Shown: positions 1 to 9,134, numbered from the stretch's first letter. The stretch: DNA of 64,000 bases from Chloroflexota bacterium (GCA_012719135.1 JAAYAW010000066.1:1-64000), one strand, 5' to 3'. Notes: generated by a model from the sequence alone, not told the origin. A program made the numbers and translations.

Positions 1-1285
1 AGAGCACGGCGGCGTTGCTGGCGCCGAGTTCCATCGCCAGGCTGGCTACGACCTCACCCTGGAACGGGTCGAGGAAGCATGCGCGGAAGACGTACTCCTT
101 GTTGGAGCCGTCCTCGTTGATGGTCACCGCCGGGTTGGTAGAAGTCGGAGAGATTTGGAGCACGCCGTTGGCCTCAGCGATCTCAGAGATCGGGATGGAG
201 GCGCTGGAGCAGACTTCGCCCACGATATAGTGGACGCCGTCCTCAAAGATGACCTTGTTGGCGGCGTTGGCCGCCTCCTGCGCGTCACACCGGGAGTCCT
301 CAACGATCGGCTCGATCTCCCAGCCGGCCGCCTCGGCCTCTTCGATCGCCATCATCGCACCGTTGCGGGTGGATTCGCCAAAGGTTTTGACGTCGCCGCT
401 CAGCGGAGCAATGATCGCCATGCTGATCGGGAAGCCCGGCGCGGGGGCAACGCTGGATTCGGCGGGTGCTGCGTCTACGGGCTTGGCACTGCCCTCACCC
501 GAGATCCACTTGGTATAGATCTCGTCGTACTTGCCGTTCTCGCGCACTATGGCCAGCCCGTCATTGAACATCTGGATGAACTCGGGGTTTTGCCCCTTGT
601 TCACCAGCGCTCCATAGAACTCGTCAGTGATGGGCTCGCCCACGATCTTGAGCTTGCCAGCGAACTGCTCCGAGGCCAGCGCATAGTCCGCGGCGATGGG
701 CACATCCACGAGCACGGCCTCGAGCTTGCCACCGACCAGGTCCAGGAAGGCGAGATCGATCGTGTCGTACTCGTAGAGGGTGGCGCCCTCGATGTCCTGG
801 ACTTCAAAGGCGCCCGTGGTACCGATCTGGGCACCGATCGTCCGGCCTACGAGGTCCGACTCGCCAAAGATTCCCGTGTCCTCCATCGGGACAACGATCG
901 CCTGTCCGGAGTTGATGTACGGCTCGGTAAAGTCGTACTTTTCCTGGCGATCTTCACGGATGGTAACGGCCGACATGATCGCATCAGAATCGCCGGATTC
1001 GAGGCCGGCGAAGATGCCATCCCAGGCCGTGTTCTTCCACTCGACCTCAAAGCCCATCTCCTCGGCGATGGCGTTCAAGAGGTCGATGTCAAAGCCAACG
1101 ATATCCTTGTTCTCGTCGATGAACTCCATCGGCGGGAACGCCGCGTCGGTGGCTACGACATACTTGGTGACCTCGGCTCCTTCAGCCTCGGTCGCGGATG
1201 TCGCCGGCGGGGTTGTCGTGCATGCAGACAACACCATGCTGACGACCATCAAGATGGCCAACCAGGTACCCCACTTGGGCTTCAT
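1..1285 (-). CDS. Fused two-domain solute-binding lipoprotein (amino-acid type plus branched-chain type), 3' end missing
   Basis: The frame is open from an ATG at 1285 to the window edge (428 codons, no stop). Residues 1-22 are a lipoprotein signal peptide ending in LSAC, with C22 as lipidation site. Residues about 40-262 match the SBP_bac_3 family (polar amino-acid binding; PPMEF, IREDR, FTEPY and a C-terminal YDEIYTKW). An Ala/Pro-rich linker (about 263-287) leads into a second domain starting FPISMAIIAPLSG, which resembles the LivK/Peripla_BP_6 family. Both families are normally separate proteins, so this is a fusion. The SD AAGGAGGAG lies just upstream of the start. The ligand is unknown, and permease genes would lie beyond the edge. 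Confidence 0.85.
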   Translation of the reverse strand, partial: MKPKWGTWLAILMVVSMVLSACTTTPPATSATEAEGAEVTKYVVATDAAFPPMEFIDENKDIVGFDIDLLNAIAEEMGFEVEWKNTAWDGIFAGLESGDSDAIMSAVTIREDRQEKYDFTEPYINSGQAIVVPMEDTGIFGESDLVGRTIGAQIGTTGAFEVQDIEGATLYEYDTIDLAFLDLVGGKLEAVLVDVPIAADYALASEQFAGKLKIVGEPITDEFYGALVNKGQNPEFIQMFNDGLAIVRENGKYDEIYTKWISGEGSAKPVDAAPAESSVAPAPGFPISMAIIAPLSGDVKTFGESTRNGAMMAIEEAEAAGWEIEPIVEDSRCDAQEAANAANKVIFEDGVHYIVGEVCSSASIPISEIAEANGVLQISPTSTNPAVTINEDGSNKEYVFRACFLDPFQGEVVASLAMELGASNAAVL

Positions 1286-1343
1286 TGAGCGCTCCTCCTT
1301 GTTCCGCGTCGCGTCAACAGGAACCACTGGGCCAAACAACTCT

Positions 1344-1368
1344 GCTACAGCGCTCTGAGCGCTGCAGC
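1344..1368 (-). promoter_or_regulatory. Hairpin in the 5' leader of the fused binding protein
   Basis: An 11-bp inverted repeat with a 3-nt loop lies about 60 nt upstream of the start at 1285. The one non-Watson-Crick position is a G-U pair in the minus-strand RNA but A-C on the other strand, so it folds better in the binding-protein transcript. There is no U tract, so a regulatory or stabilising role is only a guess. Confidence 0.35.
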
Positions 1369-1473
1369 ACCCCCTCTCGCCCTGCCATTGGGAAGAAGCG
1401 TCATCGCTTGTGGTCGCTGGTTGGGGCCTTCGACCGCTCTGCTTAATCGTTGCAGAGATATAGATTGTTCCGC

Positions 1474-1479
1474 ATTATA
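1474..1479 (-). promoter_or_regulatory. Putative -10 element of the binding-protein gene
   Basis: A perfect TATAAT on the minus strand sits in an AT-rich patch of otherwise GC-rich DNA. No strong -35 is visible. Transcription from here would give a leader of roughly 180 nt before the ATG at 1285. The rest of the interval 1286-1602 holds only this leader and the divergent promoter. Confidence 0.5.
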
Positions 1480-1565
1480 ACACATTTGAACACGATGCGA
1501 AATCGGATCTGCCGCCGAAGCGCGGTACGTGGGCCCTGCCGGGTTGGGCGGGCCGCTCGACGGAC

Positions 1566-1571
1566 TATAAT
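1566..1571 (+). promoter_or_regulatory. Putative -10 element of the EamA permease gene
   Basis: TATAAT lies 31 bases before the ATG at 1603, with TTGGGC 16 bases further upstream as a weak -35. Confidence 0.5.
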
Positions 1572-1602
1572 GGGGCCCTAATCCGGTTCCGGGGAGTGAC
1601 GT

Positions 1603-2508
1603 ATGCAATCGATCAGTGTCGTGCTGTTGGTTGTGCTGGGAGCCATCTGGGGTGCGTCGTTCTTGCTCATCAAGATCGGCGCGCAGGAGGTCGCCCCGAT
1701 GACCTTTGCGACGCTCCGTGTGGCGATCGGAGCTCTCACCACGGCGATTGTTCTGGTAGCCACTCGGCAGGACCTGCGACGTTTCCGGGCGCAGTGGGGG
1801 CACCTCGTGATTATGGGGCTCTTTGGCATCGCACTCCCCTTTGCGGCGATCACCTGGGGCACTCAGCATATCCCGAGCAGCCTCTCGGCCATCCTGAATG
1901 GGATGATGCCGATCTTTACTTTTCTCGTGGTCGTGATCAATGGTAGCGAGAGGGCCACGTTTCGGCGGTTCCTGGGGGTCTCGCTCGGCTTTGCAGGAAC
2001 CGCGGTTCTTGTGCTGCCGCAGCTCTCGGCGGCCGACGGACACCTGGGCCTGCTCGGCGCTCTTGCGGTAGTGATGGCGGCGCTCAGTTACGCTGTGGCG
2101 GCCGTATACGCCAAGCGTCACGTCTCACATCTGCCGCCGCAACTGGCTTCATTCGGACAGTTGCTCACCGCCGCGCTCATGCTCCTCCCCTTTGCCATCA
2201 TCGAGCCATCCTGGCGCATGGCTGTAACGTGGCGTTCCATCGCTCCACTGCTGGCTCTTGGGGTGGTGGGCACCTCGCTGGCCTATCTGATCTACTATCG
2301 TTTGATACGCGATGCCGGGGCCACGTTTACCTCGCTGGTGACCTACATCTCGCCGCCCTTTGGCGTCTTTTGGGGGCGCGCCATTCTGCGTGAGCCGATC
2401 ACGTGGAACGTGGCAGCTGCTCTGGGGCTCATCACTCTCGGTCTGCTGCTCGTCCGAGCGGCGCCGTCAGCGCCCCGGGCGAACGCGTCCGCCATCGTGG
2501 GGGACTGA
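1603..2508 (+). CDS. EamA/DMT family permease
   Basis: 301 residues, predicted to form ten membrane helices as two EamA repeats. The first repeat opens with a helix containing GAIWGASFLLIKIGA. The second begins near residue 150 and ends in a hydrophobic helix followed by a short hydrophilic tail. Members of the drug/metabolite transporter superfamily export or exchange small metabolites such as amino acids. The substrate cannot be read from sequence. The length is normal for a full DMT carrier. It has its own promoter and no obvious operon partner, as the next gene begins about 150 bases on behind a separate -10-like TATACT. Confidence 0.85.
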   Translation: MQSISVVLLVVLGAIWGASFLLIKIGAQEVAPMTFATLRVAIGALTTAIVLVATRQDLRRFRAQWGHLVIMGLFGIALPFAAITWGTQHIPSSLSAILNGMMPIFTFLVVVINGSERATFRRFLGVSLGFAGTAVLVLPQLSAADGHLGLLGALAVVMAALSYAVAAVYAKRHVSHLPPQLASFGQLLTAALMLLPFAIIEPSWRMAVTWRSIAPLLALGVVGTSLAYLIYYRLIRDAGATFTSLVTYISPPFGVFWGRAILREPITWNVAAALGLITLGLLLVRAAPSAPRANASAIVGD

Positions 2509-2654
2509 GGTCCCGCTGCCGGTGATCGGCGGGGCCATGCCTGGGACGTGGCACCGCGCGCTAGGGCGTCCGCGATGGCACAGGGCGAACCGCTTTTCCC
2601 GCCCTTCTGGCCCGGCTATACTCCTCCTGACACACGGCTACGGGGAGGAGTGCC

Positions 2655-4148
2655 ATGGGCGAGAGCAGCAGATACCTGGCGTTCGATCTGGGAGCAGAGA
2701 GCGGGCGGGCTGTCGTGGGTACGCTCAGCGGCGAGCAACTGGCCCTCGAGACGATTCACCGCTTTAGCAATGGCCCCGTCCGCGTGTTCGACGGGCTCTA
2801 TTGGGATGTTCTCCATCTTTGGAGTCAGGTTCAGGCGGGATTACTGGCCTACCGCCGCGACTATGAGGCGCCCCTTCAGGGGATTGGCCTGGACACCTGG
2901 GGCGTGGACTTTGCCCTCCTGGACGCCAATGGGCAACTCCTCGGGAATCCGCGTCACTATCGCGACCCGCGAAACGCTGCGATGCTGGCCCTGGCCTTGG
3001 AGCGCGTCCCGCGCGAAGAGATATTCGCTGCCACGGGAATCCAGTTTATGCAGCTCAACTCTCTCTATCAGTTGCTCGCCATGCGTGAGCATGGTGATTC
3101 CGCGCTGGATCAAGCACGGAAGCTGCTGATGATGCCGGACCTGCTCAACTACTGGCTCACCGGAACCGCCGCCAGCGAGTTCACCGTGGCGACCACCACG
3201 CAGTTCTACGATCCGCGTGCGCGTGACTGGGCGCGCGATCTGCTGAGGCGGCTGGGCCTGCCCACCGACATCCTTCCTCGCGTCCTCCAGCCGGGCACCG
3301 TCCTCGGCCCGCTGGCACGCCCGCTGGTAGAGGAATCCGGGCTAGGGGAGGTCCCCGTCATCTTGCCGGCTACTCACGATACGGGGTCGGCGGTGGCGGC
3401 CGTACCTGCCGTTGGGAGCGGCTATGTCTATCTCAGCTCGGGGACCTGGTCGCTCATCGGTATCGAAGCGCCGGAGCCGATCATCACGCCTGAGGCCCTC
3501 GCCTACAACTTTACCAACGAGGGAGGCATCGGAGGGACCTACCGGGTCCTGAAGAACATCATGGGACTGTGGCTGGTGCAGGAGTGCCGCCGTACATGGG
3601 GCCTGGAGGGCGAAACGCTCTCGTATGACGAGATCACAGCCCTCGCCGAGGCCGCTCCCGCCTTCGGGCCACTGGTGGAGCCCGACGCAACAGGGTTCAT
3701 CGCGCCGGGGGATATGCCTGCTCGCATCCAGGCCTTTTGTGAAAGGTCCGGCCAGTTGGCGCCGCGATCTCGGGGCGAGATCGTCCGCTGTGCTCTGGAA
3801 AGCCTGGCCTGCAAGTACCGTTGGGCGGTGGAAAAGCTCGAGTGCATGGCCGGCAGGCCCCTGCAAGTGATTCACATTGTGGGCGGAGGCTCCCAGAACC
3901 GGCTGCTCTGCCAGTTCACCGCCGACGCCACGCACCGGCCCGTGGTTGCTGGACCCGTGGAGGCAACGGCGATCGGCAACATCATGATGCAGGCCATCGC
4001 CCGTGGACACATTGGCACACTGGAGGATGGCCGGCGCCTGGTGGCACGGTCCTTTGCGACGCAGACTTACACCCCGCGCGAGGACGATGGCTGGGAGCGC
4101 GCCTACGACCGGTTCCTGGATATCCATCGCTCCACCGCGGCGATATAG
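2655..4148 (+). CDS. rhaB: FGGY-family carbohydrate kinase, rhamnulokinase-like
   Basis: 497 residues with the FGGY/actin-fold layout. The N-terminal phosphate-1 motif is FDLGAESGRA, followed by DTWGVDFALLD, ATHDTGSAV and SSGTWSLIG in the middle, and a C-terminal adenosine motif around IVGGGSQNRLLCQ. These match rhamnulokinases, which phosphorylate L-rhamnulose at C1. Related L-fuculose kinases cannot be fully excluded, and no rhamnose isomerase or aldolase is nearby. The SD GGGGAGGAG precedes the ATG. The gene is 11 bases upstream of nagA, so the two are probably co-transcribed for sugar salvage. Confidence 0.8.
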   Translation: MGESSRYLAFDLGAESGRAVVGTLSGEQLALETIHRFSNGPVRVFDGLYWDVLHLWSQVQAGLLAYRRDYEAPLQGIGLDTWGVDFALLDANGQLLGNPRHYRDPRNAAMLALALERVPREEIFAATGIQFMQLNSLYQLLAMREHGDSALDQARKLLMMPDLLNYWLTGTAASEFTVATTTQFYDPRARDWARDLLRRLGLPTDILPRVLQPGTVLGPLARPLVEESGLGEVPVILPATHDTGSAVAAVPAVGSGYVYLSSGTWSLIGIEAPEPIITPEALAYNFTNEGGIGGTYRVLKNIMGLWLVQECRRTWGLEGETLSYDEITALAEAAPAFGPLVEPDATGFIAPGDMPARIQAFCERSGQLAPRSRGEIVRCALESLACKYRWAVEKLECMAGRPLQVIHIVGGGSQNRLLCQFTADATHRPVVAGPVEATAIGNIMMQAIARGHIGTLEDGRRLVARSFATQTYTPREDDGWERAYDRFLDIHRSTAAI

Positions 4149-4159
4149 GGGCCTCGCTG

Positions 4160-5323
4160 ATGCTGGCGAATCGAACTCTCCTCTTCCAGGGAGGAACGGT
4201 GTACACCGGCCGCACCGTCCTGGACGAGGGCTGGGTCCTCGTACGGGGCGGGCGCATCGCAGCGCTTGGATCGGGCCGGCCGCCGGCGGATGCCGCCGTC
4301 ACGGCGAGGGCTTTCGATCTCGACGGGCGCGCTCTGCTACCGGGCCTCATCGACCTGCACGCCCACGGGGCCCTGGGATGCGATACGATGGACGCCGACC
4401 GCGATTGCCTGCACACGATGGCCGCGTTCTATGCACAGCACGGGGCAACACGCTTCCTCGCCGCTACGATGAGCGCTGAGGCTCCGGCCATACAGGCGGC
4501 ACTCAGGGCGGTCGCTGAGGTGAGGGCAGAGGGCACGGGGGGTGCCATACTGGAGGGGGTTCACCTGGAGGGGCCCTATCTTGATCGCGACCACGCCGGC
4601 GCGCAAGCTGCCTGTGCGCTACGCGGCGCTCAGGCCTCCGAGTATCTACCCCTGCTGGATACGGGCGTCGTACGGATCGTCACCCTGGCGCCAGAGATCC
4701 CCGAGAACCGCGCGCTGATCGCCGAGGCCCGTGGGCGGGGCATCATCGTCTCCATGGGCCACACCGGCGCGAACTACGAGAGGGCTTGCGAGGCGGTGGA
4801 ACTCGGGGTCACGCATGTGACGCACGTGTACAACGCTATGCCTCCGCTTCACCATCGCGAACCCGGCGCCGTCGCCGCCGCTCTCTTGCAGGGTGCCCTC
4901 ACGTGCGAGATCATCGCGGATCTCGTTCACGTGCATCCTGCCATGCTCTCGCTCGCATGGCGCCTGAAGGGCCCGGATCGACTGGCGCTGGTGACCGACG
5001 CCATGGCCGGTACAGGCGTGCCCGATGGCACCTACGCCCTCGGGGGCAGGCCTGTTCGGGTGGAGGGTGGCATCGCACGAGGGGCTAACGGCGCTCTGGC
5101 GGGATCCACTCTCACGATGGAGCGAGCCCTGGCGAACATGGCCGCTGCGATCCGCGAACCACTGCAGGCCATCCTGCCCGCGGCCACGCGTGTTCCGGCC
5201 CGCGCCCTTGGCCTTCAGGCCGGCGAGATCGCCGTTGGCCTGGCCGGGGATCTCGTCGTCCTCTCAGCGAGCGGCGAGGTCGATCTCACCGCGGTCTCTG
5301 GCCAGATCGTCTGGGAGCGCTGA
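4160..5323 (+). CDS. nagA: N-acetylglucosamine-6-phosphate deacetylase
   Basis: 387 residues of the amidohydrolase superfamily. The metal-binding HAH is at residues 67-69 (PGLIDLHAHG) and the conserved LEGP Glu at 137. The GHT motif, the NAMPP segment and the late TDAMAGTG segment carry the other metal-binding and catalytic residues. It removes acetate from GlcNAc-6-phosphate to give glucosamine-6-phosphate. The frame is open much further upstream, over the kinase gene, but the N-terminus of the family aligns with the ATG at 4160, 11 bases after the kinase stop. No nagB is seen nearby. Confidence 0.9.
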   Translation: MLANRTLLFQGGTVYTGRTVLDEGWVLVRGGRIAALGSGRPPADAAVTARAFDLDGRALLPGLIDLHAHGALGCDTMDADRDCLHTMAAFYAQHGATRFLAATMSAEAPAIQAALRAVAEVRAEGTGGAILEGVHLEGPYLDRDHAGAQAACALRGAQASEYLPLLDTGVVRIVTLAPEIPENRALIAEARGRGIIVSMGHTGANYERACEAVELGVTHVTHVYNAMPPLHHREPGAVAAALLQGALTCEIIADLVHVHPAMLSLAWRLKGPDRLALVTDAMAGTGVPDGTYALGGRPVRVEGGIARGANGALAGSTLTMERALANMAAAIREPLQAILPAATRVPARALGLQAGEIAVGLAGDLVVLSASGEVDLTAVSGQIVWER

Positions 5324-5337
5324 CCGAACACGAAATG

Positions 5338-5371
5338 ACAGGAGGCCCGCAGCATACCGCGGGCCTCCTGT
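5338..5371. terminator. Bidirectional terminator hairpin between nagA and lgt
   Basis: A perfect 13-bp inverted repeat with an 8-nt loop lies between two convergent genes. There is no clear T tract on either side, so it is a strong hairpin that may act in both directions. Confidence 0.6.
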
Positions 5372-5387
5372 GACGTGCAAGCCGGAT

Positions 5388-6245
5388 CTAGGCCTGGCCT
5401 TTGGTCCCTCCCGAGGGGGCCTCTGCCTCAGGGTAGGCCCAGGGGACGCCTTCCTGATAGATCATCGATGGGCGCCTGAGCCGGTGCCGGATGTACATCA
5501 GGGCGCCAAAGATCACAAACACCACGACAGAGACTATCTGCGCTGTGGGGATGCCCCCGATCTTCCAAGCGTCAGGCCTAAAGTTGCCCTCAATAAAGTA
5601 CCGGATGGCTGAGTAGATCATCGCGTACAGGAAAAAGATGTCACCGTAGAGCCGACCCTGCTTCCAGCGCCGCGCCAGATGCAGCAGGAGCAAGCCGCCG
5701 GCGAGGTTCAGTAGCGATTCATAGAGAAAAGTGGGGTGAAAGTACTCGAAGGACTCAAAACCGGGCAGCCGGTGAGAGGGAGCGATATAGATGGCCCAAG
5801 GCAAGTCGGTTGGCGGCCCGTAGAGTTCCTGGTTAAAGAAGTTGCCCCAGCGGCCGATGGCCTGCGCGATCAACAGCCCAGGCGAGACATAGTCAATCCA
5901 TTCGAGAAAACGCAGGTGTTTGATGCGCGTGAAAAAGTACAGGCCGACCGCGCCGCCGGCAACGGCACCAAAGATGCCGAATCCGCTCATCTGCAGACCA
6001 AACATCTCGGAGGGATTCTGGGAGTAATACTCCCAGCTTGAGGCGATGTGATACAGGCGTGCCCCAATGATCCCGGTGAACAACGCCACGATCAGCAGGT
6101 TCCATGCGATTTCTGGATCGTGCCCGTTGCGAGAAGAGAGCTTGCTGACCAAGTAAGCCGCCAGCATGGCACCTGAGACGATCAGAACCCCATACCAATA
6201 GACGTTGATGGGGCCCAACCGCAAGAATACCGGGTTAGGCGTCAT
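5388..6245 (-). CDS. lgt: Prolipoprotein diacylglyceryl transferase
   Basis: 285 residues, polytopic, with the Lgt signature GRWGNFFNQE at residues 131-140. It transfers diacylglycerol from phosphatidylglycerol to the lipobox Cys of prolipoproteins in the cytoplasmic membrane. Several lipoproteins in this window (the fused binding protein, the ThiY-like protein and the DUF3048 protein) would be its substrates. The frame extends upstream, but the ATG at 6245 follows the SD GGGAGG and starts the family's usual N-terminus. It is transcribed from its own promoter just upstream. Confidence 0.95.
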   Translation of the reverse strand: MTPNPVFLRLGPINVYWYGVLIVSGAMLAAYLVSKLSSRNGHDPEIAWNLLIVALFTGIIGARLYHIASSWEYYSQNPSEMFGLQMSGFGIFGAVAGGAVGLYFFTRIKHLRFLEWIDYVSPGLLIAQAIGRWGNFFNQELYGPPTDLPWAIYIAPSHRLPGFESFEYFHPTFLYESLLNLAGGLLLLHLARRWKQGRLYGDIFFLYAMIYSAIRYFIEGNFRPDAWKIGGIPTAQIVSVVVFVIFGALMYIRHRLRRPSMIYQEGVPWAYPEAEAPSGGTKGQA

Positions 6246-6279
6246 GGGACCTCCCGAGCCTTGGGTTCGATACCCACCC

Positions 6280-6307
6280 ATTATACCTGATCCACCCGCA
6301 GGGCCAA
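6280..6307 (-). promoter_or_regulatory. Putative promoter of lgt
   Basis: TTGGCC, a 16-nt spacer and a perfect TATAAT on the minus strand, about 35 bases upstream of the lgt ATG. Confidence 0.55.
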
Positions 6308-6405
6308 GGCTCCATGCCGTCGCTGCCAACCCATGGGGGGCTGTCTGGCCGTGGCGCGCTCCCCCACGAGGGGCTAGCCAGGGCGCCGCCCGCCACCGGA
6401 ACGCA

Positions 6406-6423
6406 GGCCGCCAGAAGGCGGTT
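6406..6423 (-). terminator. Possible weak terminator after fabG
   Basis: A GC-rich hairpin with an AGAA/TTCT loop lies about 30 bases past the fabG stop. It has no T tract. The rest of the 209-base gap to lgt shows only the lgt promoter. Confidence 0.25.
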
Positions 6424-6454
6424 CCCGGCCGGATAGGGCGCACCGGAGAACCGG

Positions 6455-7201
6455 TCACATGCCCAGGCCGCCATCCACCCCCAGGACCTGTCCAGTGATG
6501 TAGCCTGCTTCGGGAGAGGCCAGAAAGGCCACCGCTGTCGCGATCTCTTCTGCTGAGCCCAGTCTGCCGAGGGGGATCTGGCCTACGGCCTGCTCGATCG
6601 CGTCGGCGGGTAGGGCGCGCGTCATCTCGGTATCGACGAACCCGGGCGCCACGGCATTGACTGTGATATGGCGGGGAGCCAACTCCCTGGCCATGGACTT
6701 GGTCAGGCCGATGAGGCCCGCCTTGGCAGCCGAATAGTTGGCCTGCCCAGCGTTCCCGCGCGTGCCGCTCACCGAGCTGATCTGGATGATGCGGCCGGCG
6801 CGGTTCTTTAGCATGATGCGTTGCACCGCCTTGATACACTGAAACGCGCCCTTGAGGTTCGTATCGAGTACGGCGTCCCAGTCATCCTCGGGCATGCGCA
6901 GCAGCAGGCCATCTCGGGTGATGCCGGCGTTGTTGATTAGGATATCGATGGTGCCAAACGCCTCCATCGCGGCCTCCACGAGCGCGATGGCTCCTGCCGC
7001 AGTGGCAACGTCCGCTTGAACCGTGATCGCCCCCTGCCCGGTATCCCGGATCGCCTGCGCGACCGCCTCCGCGGCCTCCCGATCGCGGAGGTAGTTCACC
7101 ACCACGTGGCAGCCATGTCGCGCCAACTCCAGTGCAATTGCCCGGCCGATGCCCCTTGACGCACCCGTCACCAAGGCGACACGTCCCCCGTTGGCGTTCA
7201 T
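6455..7201 (-). CDS. fabG: 3-oxoacyl-[ACP] reductase
   Basis: 248 residues of the short-chain dehydrogenase family. The NADP-binding TGASRGIG is at 12-19, NNAG near 90, the catalytic Ser at 142-143, and YxxxK at Y156/K160. The C-terminal GQVLGVDGG is typical of FabG. It reduces 3-oxoacyl-ACP in the elongation cycle. Its ATG overlaps the fabD stop by four bases, so fabK, fabD and fabG form a translationally coupled unit. The Arg next to the cofactor glycines (R16) fits NADPH use. Confidence 0.95.
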   Translation of the reverse strand: MNANGGRVALVTGASRGIGRAIALELARHGCHVVVNYLRDREAAEAVAQAIRDTGQGAITVQADVATAAGAIALVEAAMEAFGTIDILINNAGITRDGLLLRMPEDDWDAVLDTNLKGAFQCIKAVQRIMLKNRAGRIIQISSVSGTRGNAGQANYSAAKAGLIGLTKSMARELAPRHITVNAVAPGFVDTEMTRALPADAIEQAVGQIPLGRLGSAEEIATAVAFLASPEAGYITGQVLGVDGGLGM

Positions 7202-8175
7202 CTGTTCAGTGCCTCCCCGCTGGCGATCCAGTTCGCAACGCTCGCCGCATCGCACACCGTGACGAGCGAGGCGTCCGTCGTGATCCGCCGGATCAGACCC
7301 GAGAGAACGGCTTTCGGACCCACCTCCAGGATCGTGTCGACGCCCAAATTCGCGAATGCGCGGACCGATTCCACCCATCGCACCGGCGAGACGAGTTGCT
7401 GCAGCAGGCTGCTCCGGATCTCCTCCGGCTCGCTTTGCGGCTGTGCTGTCACATTGCTGATGATCGGGAAAGCAGGCCGCCGGAGAGCGGTGTCCGCAAG
7501 GGCCTCGCCGAACGCCTCCGCAGCGCCACCCATCAGCGGGGTGTGGCAGGCCACGCTCACGGCCAGCGGGACAACCCGCTTTGCCCTGCGGGCTTCGGCC
7601 AACTCGTGTGCCATCGCCAGAGCGTCCGCTGAGCCGGCGACTACGACCTGCCCGGGGGAATTGTAGTTGGCCACCCACAGCTGGTACTGCCGTGCACGGG
7701 CATCATCGACGAGCTCCTGTACCGCCTCATCGCTCAGCCCGAGGATGGCCGCCATGCCGCCCGGGCTTTTTGCCCCGGCCTCAGCCATCGCCTCCGCTCG
7801 CCGGCGCACCAGCCGAAGGCCATCCTCAAAGGTCATGCATCCCGCGGCCGTCAGGGCTGCGAACTCACCCAGGCTATGCCCGGCCCCACAGACGATCGCC
7901 ATCTCGGAGTCGCTTCCCGGGCCGCGCCATGCCATGGCCTCGCTCAGGTGCTCCCAAAGGGCCACTGTCGCGGTGTATATCGCCGGCTGCGTGTGTACCG
8001 TCTGATCCAGAGCCTGCACTGGCCCGTCCTGGCAGAGCGTAGAGAGGCTGTACCCCAGGATATCATCGGCCTCATCCAGCCTGCGCCGGGCTCCTGCGGA
8101 GAGAAGACGCAAGGCTGAGGCCATGCCGACGTATTGGCACCCTTGCCCCGGGAAGACGACCCCCAATGGGCTCAT
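7198..8175 (-). CDS. fabD: Malonyl-CoA:ACP transacylase
   Basis: 325 residues. The acyltransferase begins VVFPGQGCQYVGM, has the nucleophile motif GHSLGE (S101) and the late FxxxSNVT-like segment. It loads malonate from CoA onto ACP for FabF and FabH. It overlaps fabG downstream and fabK upstream by four bases each, consistent with tight translational coupling. No acpP gene is in this cluster. Confidence 0.95.
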   Translation of the reverse strand: MSPLGVVFPGQGCQYVGMASALRLLSAGARRRLDEADDILGYSLSTLCQDGPVQALDQTVHTQPAIYTATVALWEHLSEAMAWRGPGSDSEMAIVCGAGHSLGEFAALTAAGCMTFEDGLRLVRRRAEAMAEAGAKSPGGMAAILGLSDEAVQELVDDARARQYQLWVANYNSPGQVVVAGSADALAMAHELAEARRAKRVVPLAVSVACHTPLMGGAAEAFGEALADTALRRPAFPIISNVTAQPQSEPEEIRSSLLQQLVSPVRWVESVRAFANLGVDTILEVGPKAVLSGLIRRITTDASLVTVCDAASVANWIASGEALNR

Positions 8176-9134
8176 GCGGGTTCCTCCCGCGCGCCGAGGA
8201 ACGTTGGCAAGCGGGCTAGTAGCGAGGCTGCTTCCTGGCTGATTCGCTCAATGAGGTCCGCGGCCGGGAGGACGTCATGCACGAGGCCAGAGATCTGTCC
8301 GGCCATGACCGTGCCGTTCAGGACATCTCCCTTCATCGCAGCCATCTGGAGACGTCCGGTACCAAACTCCACCACCTCCGCCTCGGGCACGCCTGCTTTC
8401 TCCATAGATTCGAACTCACGGGACATCGGGTTACGCAGGCAGCGTACCGGGTGCCCGATGGTTACGCCGGTTACGAGTGTGGCCCGCTCGTTCGCCTTGA
8501 TGATGGCATCTTTGTAGTTTGCATGTGCGATGCACTCCTCCGTGCAGACAAAGCGTGTGCCCATCTGCACCCCGGCTGCCCCCAGCGCCAGTGCCGCCAC
8601 AAGCCCGCGCCCGTCTGCCACGCCGCCCGCGGCGATCACGGGAATCGACACGGCGTCCACGACCTGCGGTACCAGACTGAGGGTAGTAACGGTCCCGATA
8701 TGGCCCCCGGACTCCTCCCCTTCCGCGATAACGGCATCGACGCCCTGGCGCTCCAATCGCCGAGCCAGCGCCACCGACGCTACCACGGGAATCACGATGA
8801 TCCCGGCCTGCTTCAACCTCTCCACGTAGGGCGACGGGTTTCCGGCGCCTGTCGTGAGCACCGGCACACTTTCCTCGATGGCTAGCGCCATGACTTGCTC
8901 GGCCACGGGGCTGAACAGGGGTATGTTGACGCCAAAGGGCCGATCAGTGTGCGCCTTTGTCTGGCGGATCTGCTCGCGGACCCATTCGACCGGTGCGTTG
9001 CCTGCACCGATGATCCCCAGTGCGCCGCCCTCTGATACGGCGGCGGCCAGTTGCCAGGTCGCGACCCACGCCATCCCTCCCTGCAAGATGGGGTGGTCGA
9101 TCCCCAATAGATCGGTGAGCGGCGTTCTGATCAT
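8172..9134 (-). CDS. fabK: FabK-type enoyl-[ACP] reductase (2-nitropropane dioxygenase-like flavoprotein)
   Basis: 320 residues. The TIM-barrel flavoprotein opens with the family N-terminus TPLTDLLGIDHPILQGGMA and has the glycine-rich FMN-binding segments VIAAGGVADGRG and GAAGVQMGTRF. The family also includes nitronate monooxygenases. Its place next to fabD and fabG supports enoyl-ACP reduction, the last step of each elongation cycle. An ATG at 9176 in frame is possible, but the ATG at 9134 has the SD AGGAGG and fits the family. No fabI is seen here. Confidence 0.85.
   Translation of the reverse strand: MIRTPLTDLLGIDHPILQGGMAWVATWQLAAAVSEGGALGIIGAGNAPVEWVREQIRQTKAHTDRPFGVNIPLFSPVAEQVMALAIEESVPVLTTGAGNPSPYVERLKQAGIIVIPVVASVALARRLERQGVDAVIAEGEESGGHIGTVTTLSLVPQVVDAVSIPVIAAGGVADGRGLVAALALGAAGVQMGTRFVCTEECIAHANYKDAIIKANERATLVTGVTIGHPVRCLRNPMSREFESMEKAGVPEAEVVEFGTGRLQMAAMKGDVLNGTVMAGQISGLVHDVLPAADLIERISQEAASLLARLPTFLGAREEPA

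Noticed and set aside
155-1288. A 377-residue open frame on the + strand at the window start
   Set aside because: It is a shadow of the fused binding-protein gene on the minus strand, which has a signal peptide, an SD and family motifs.
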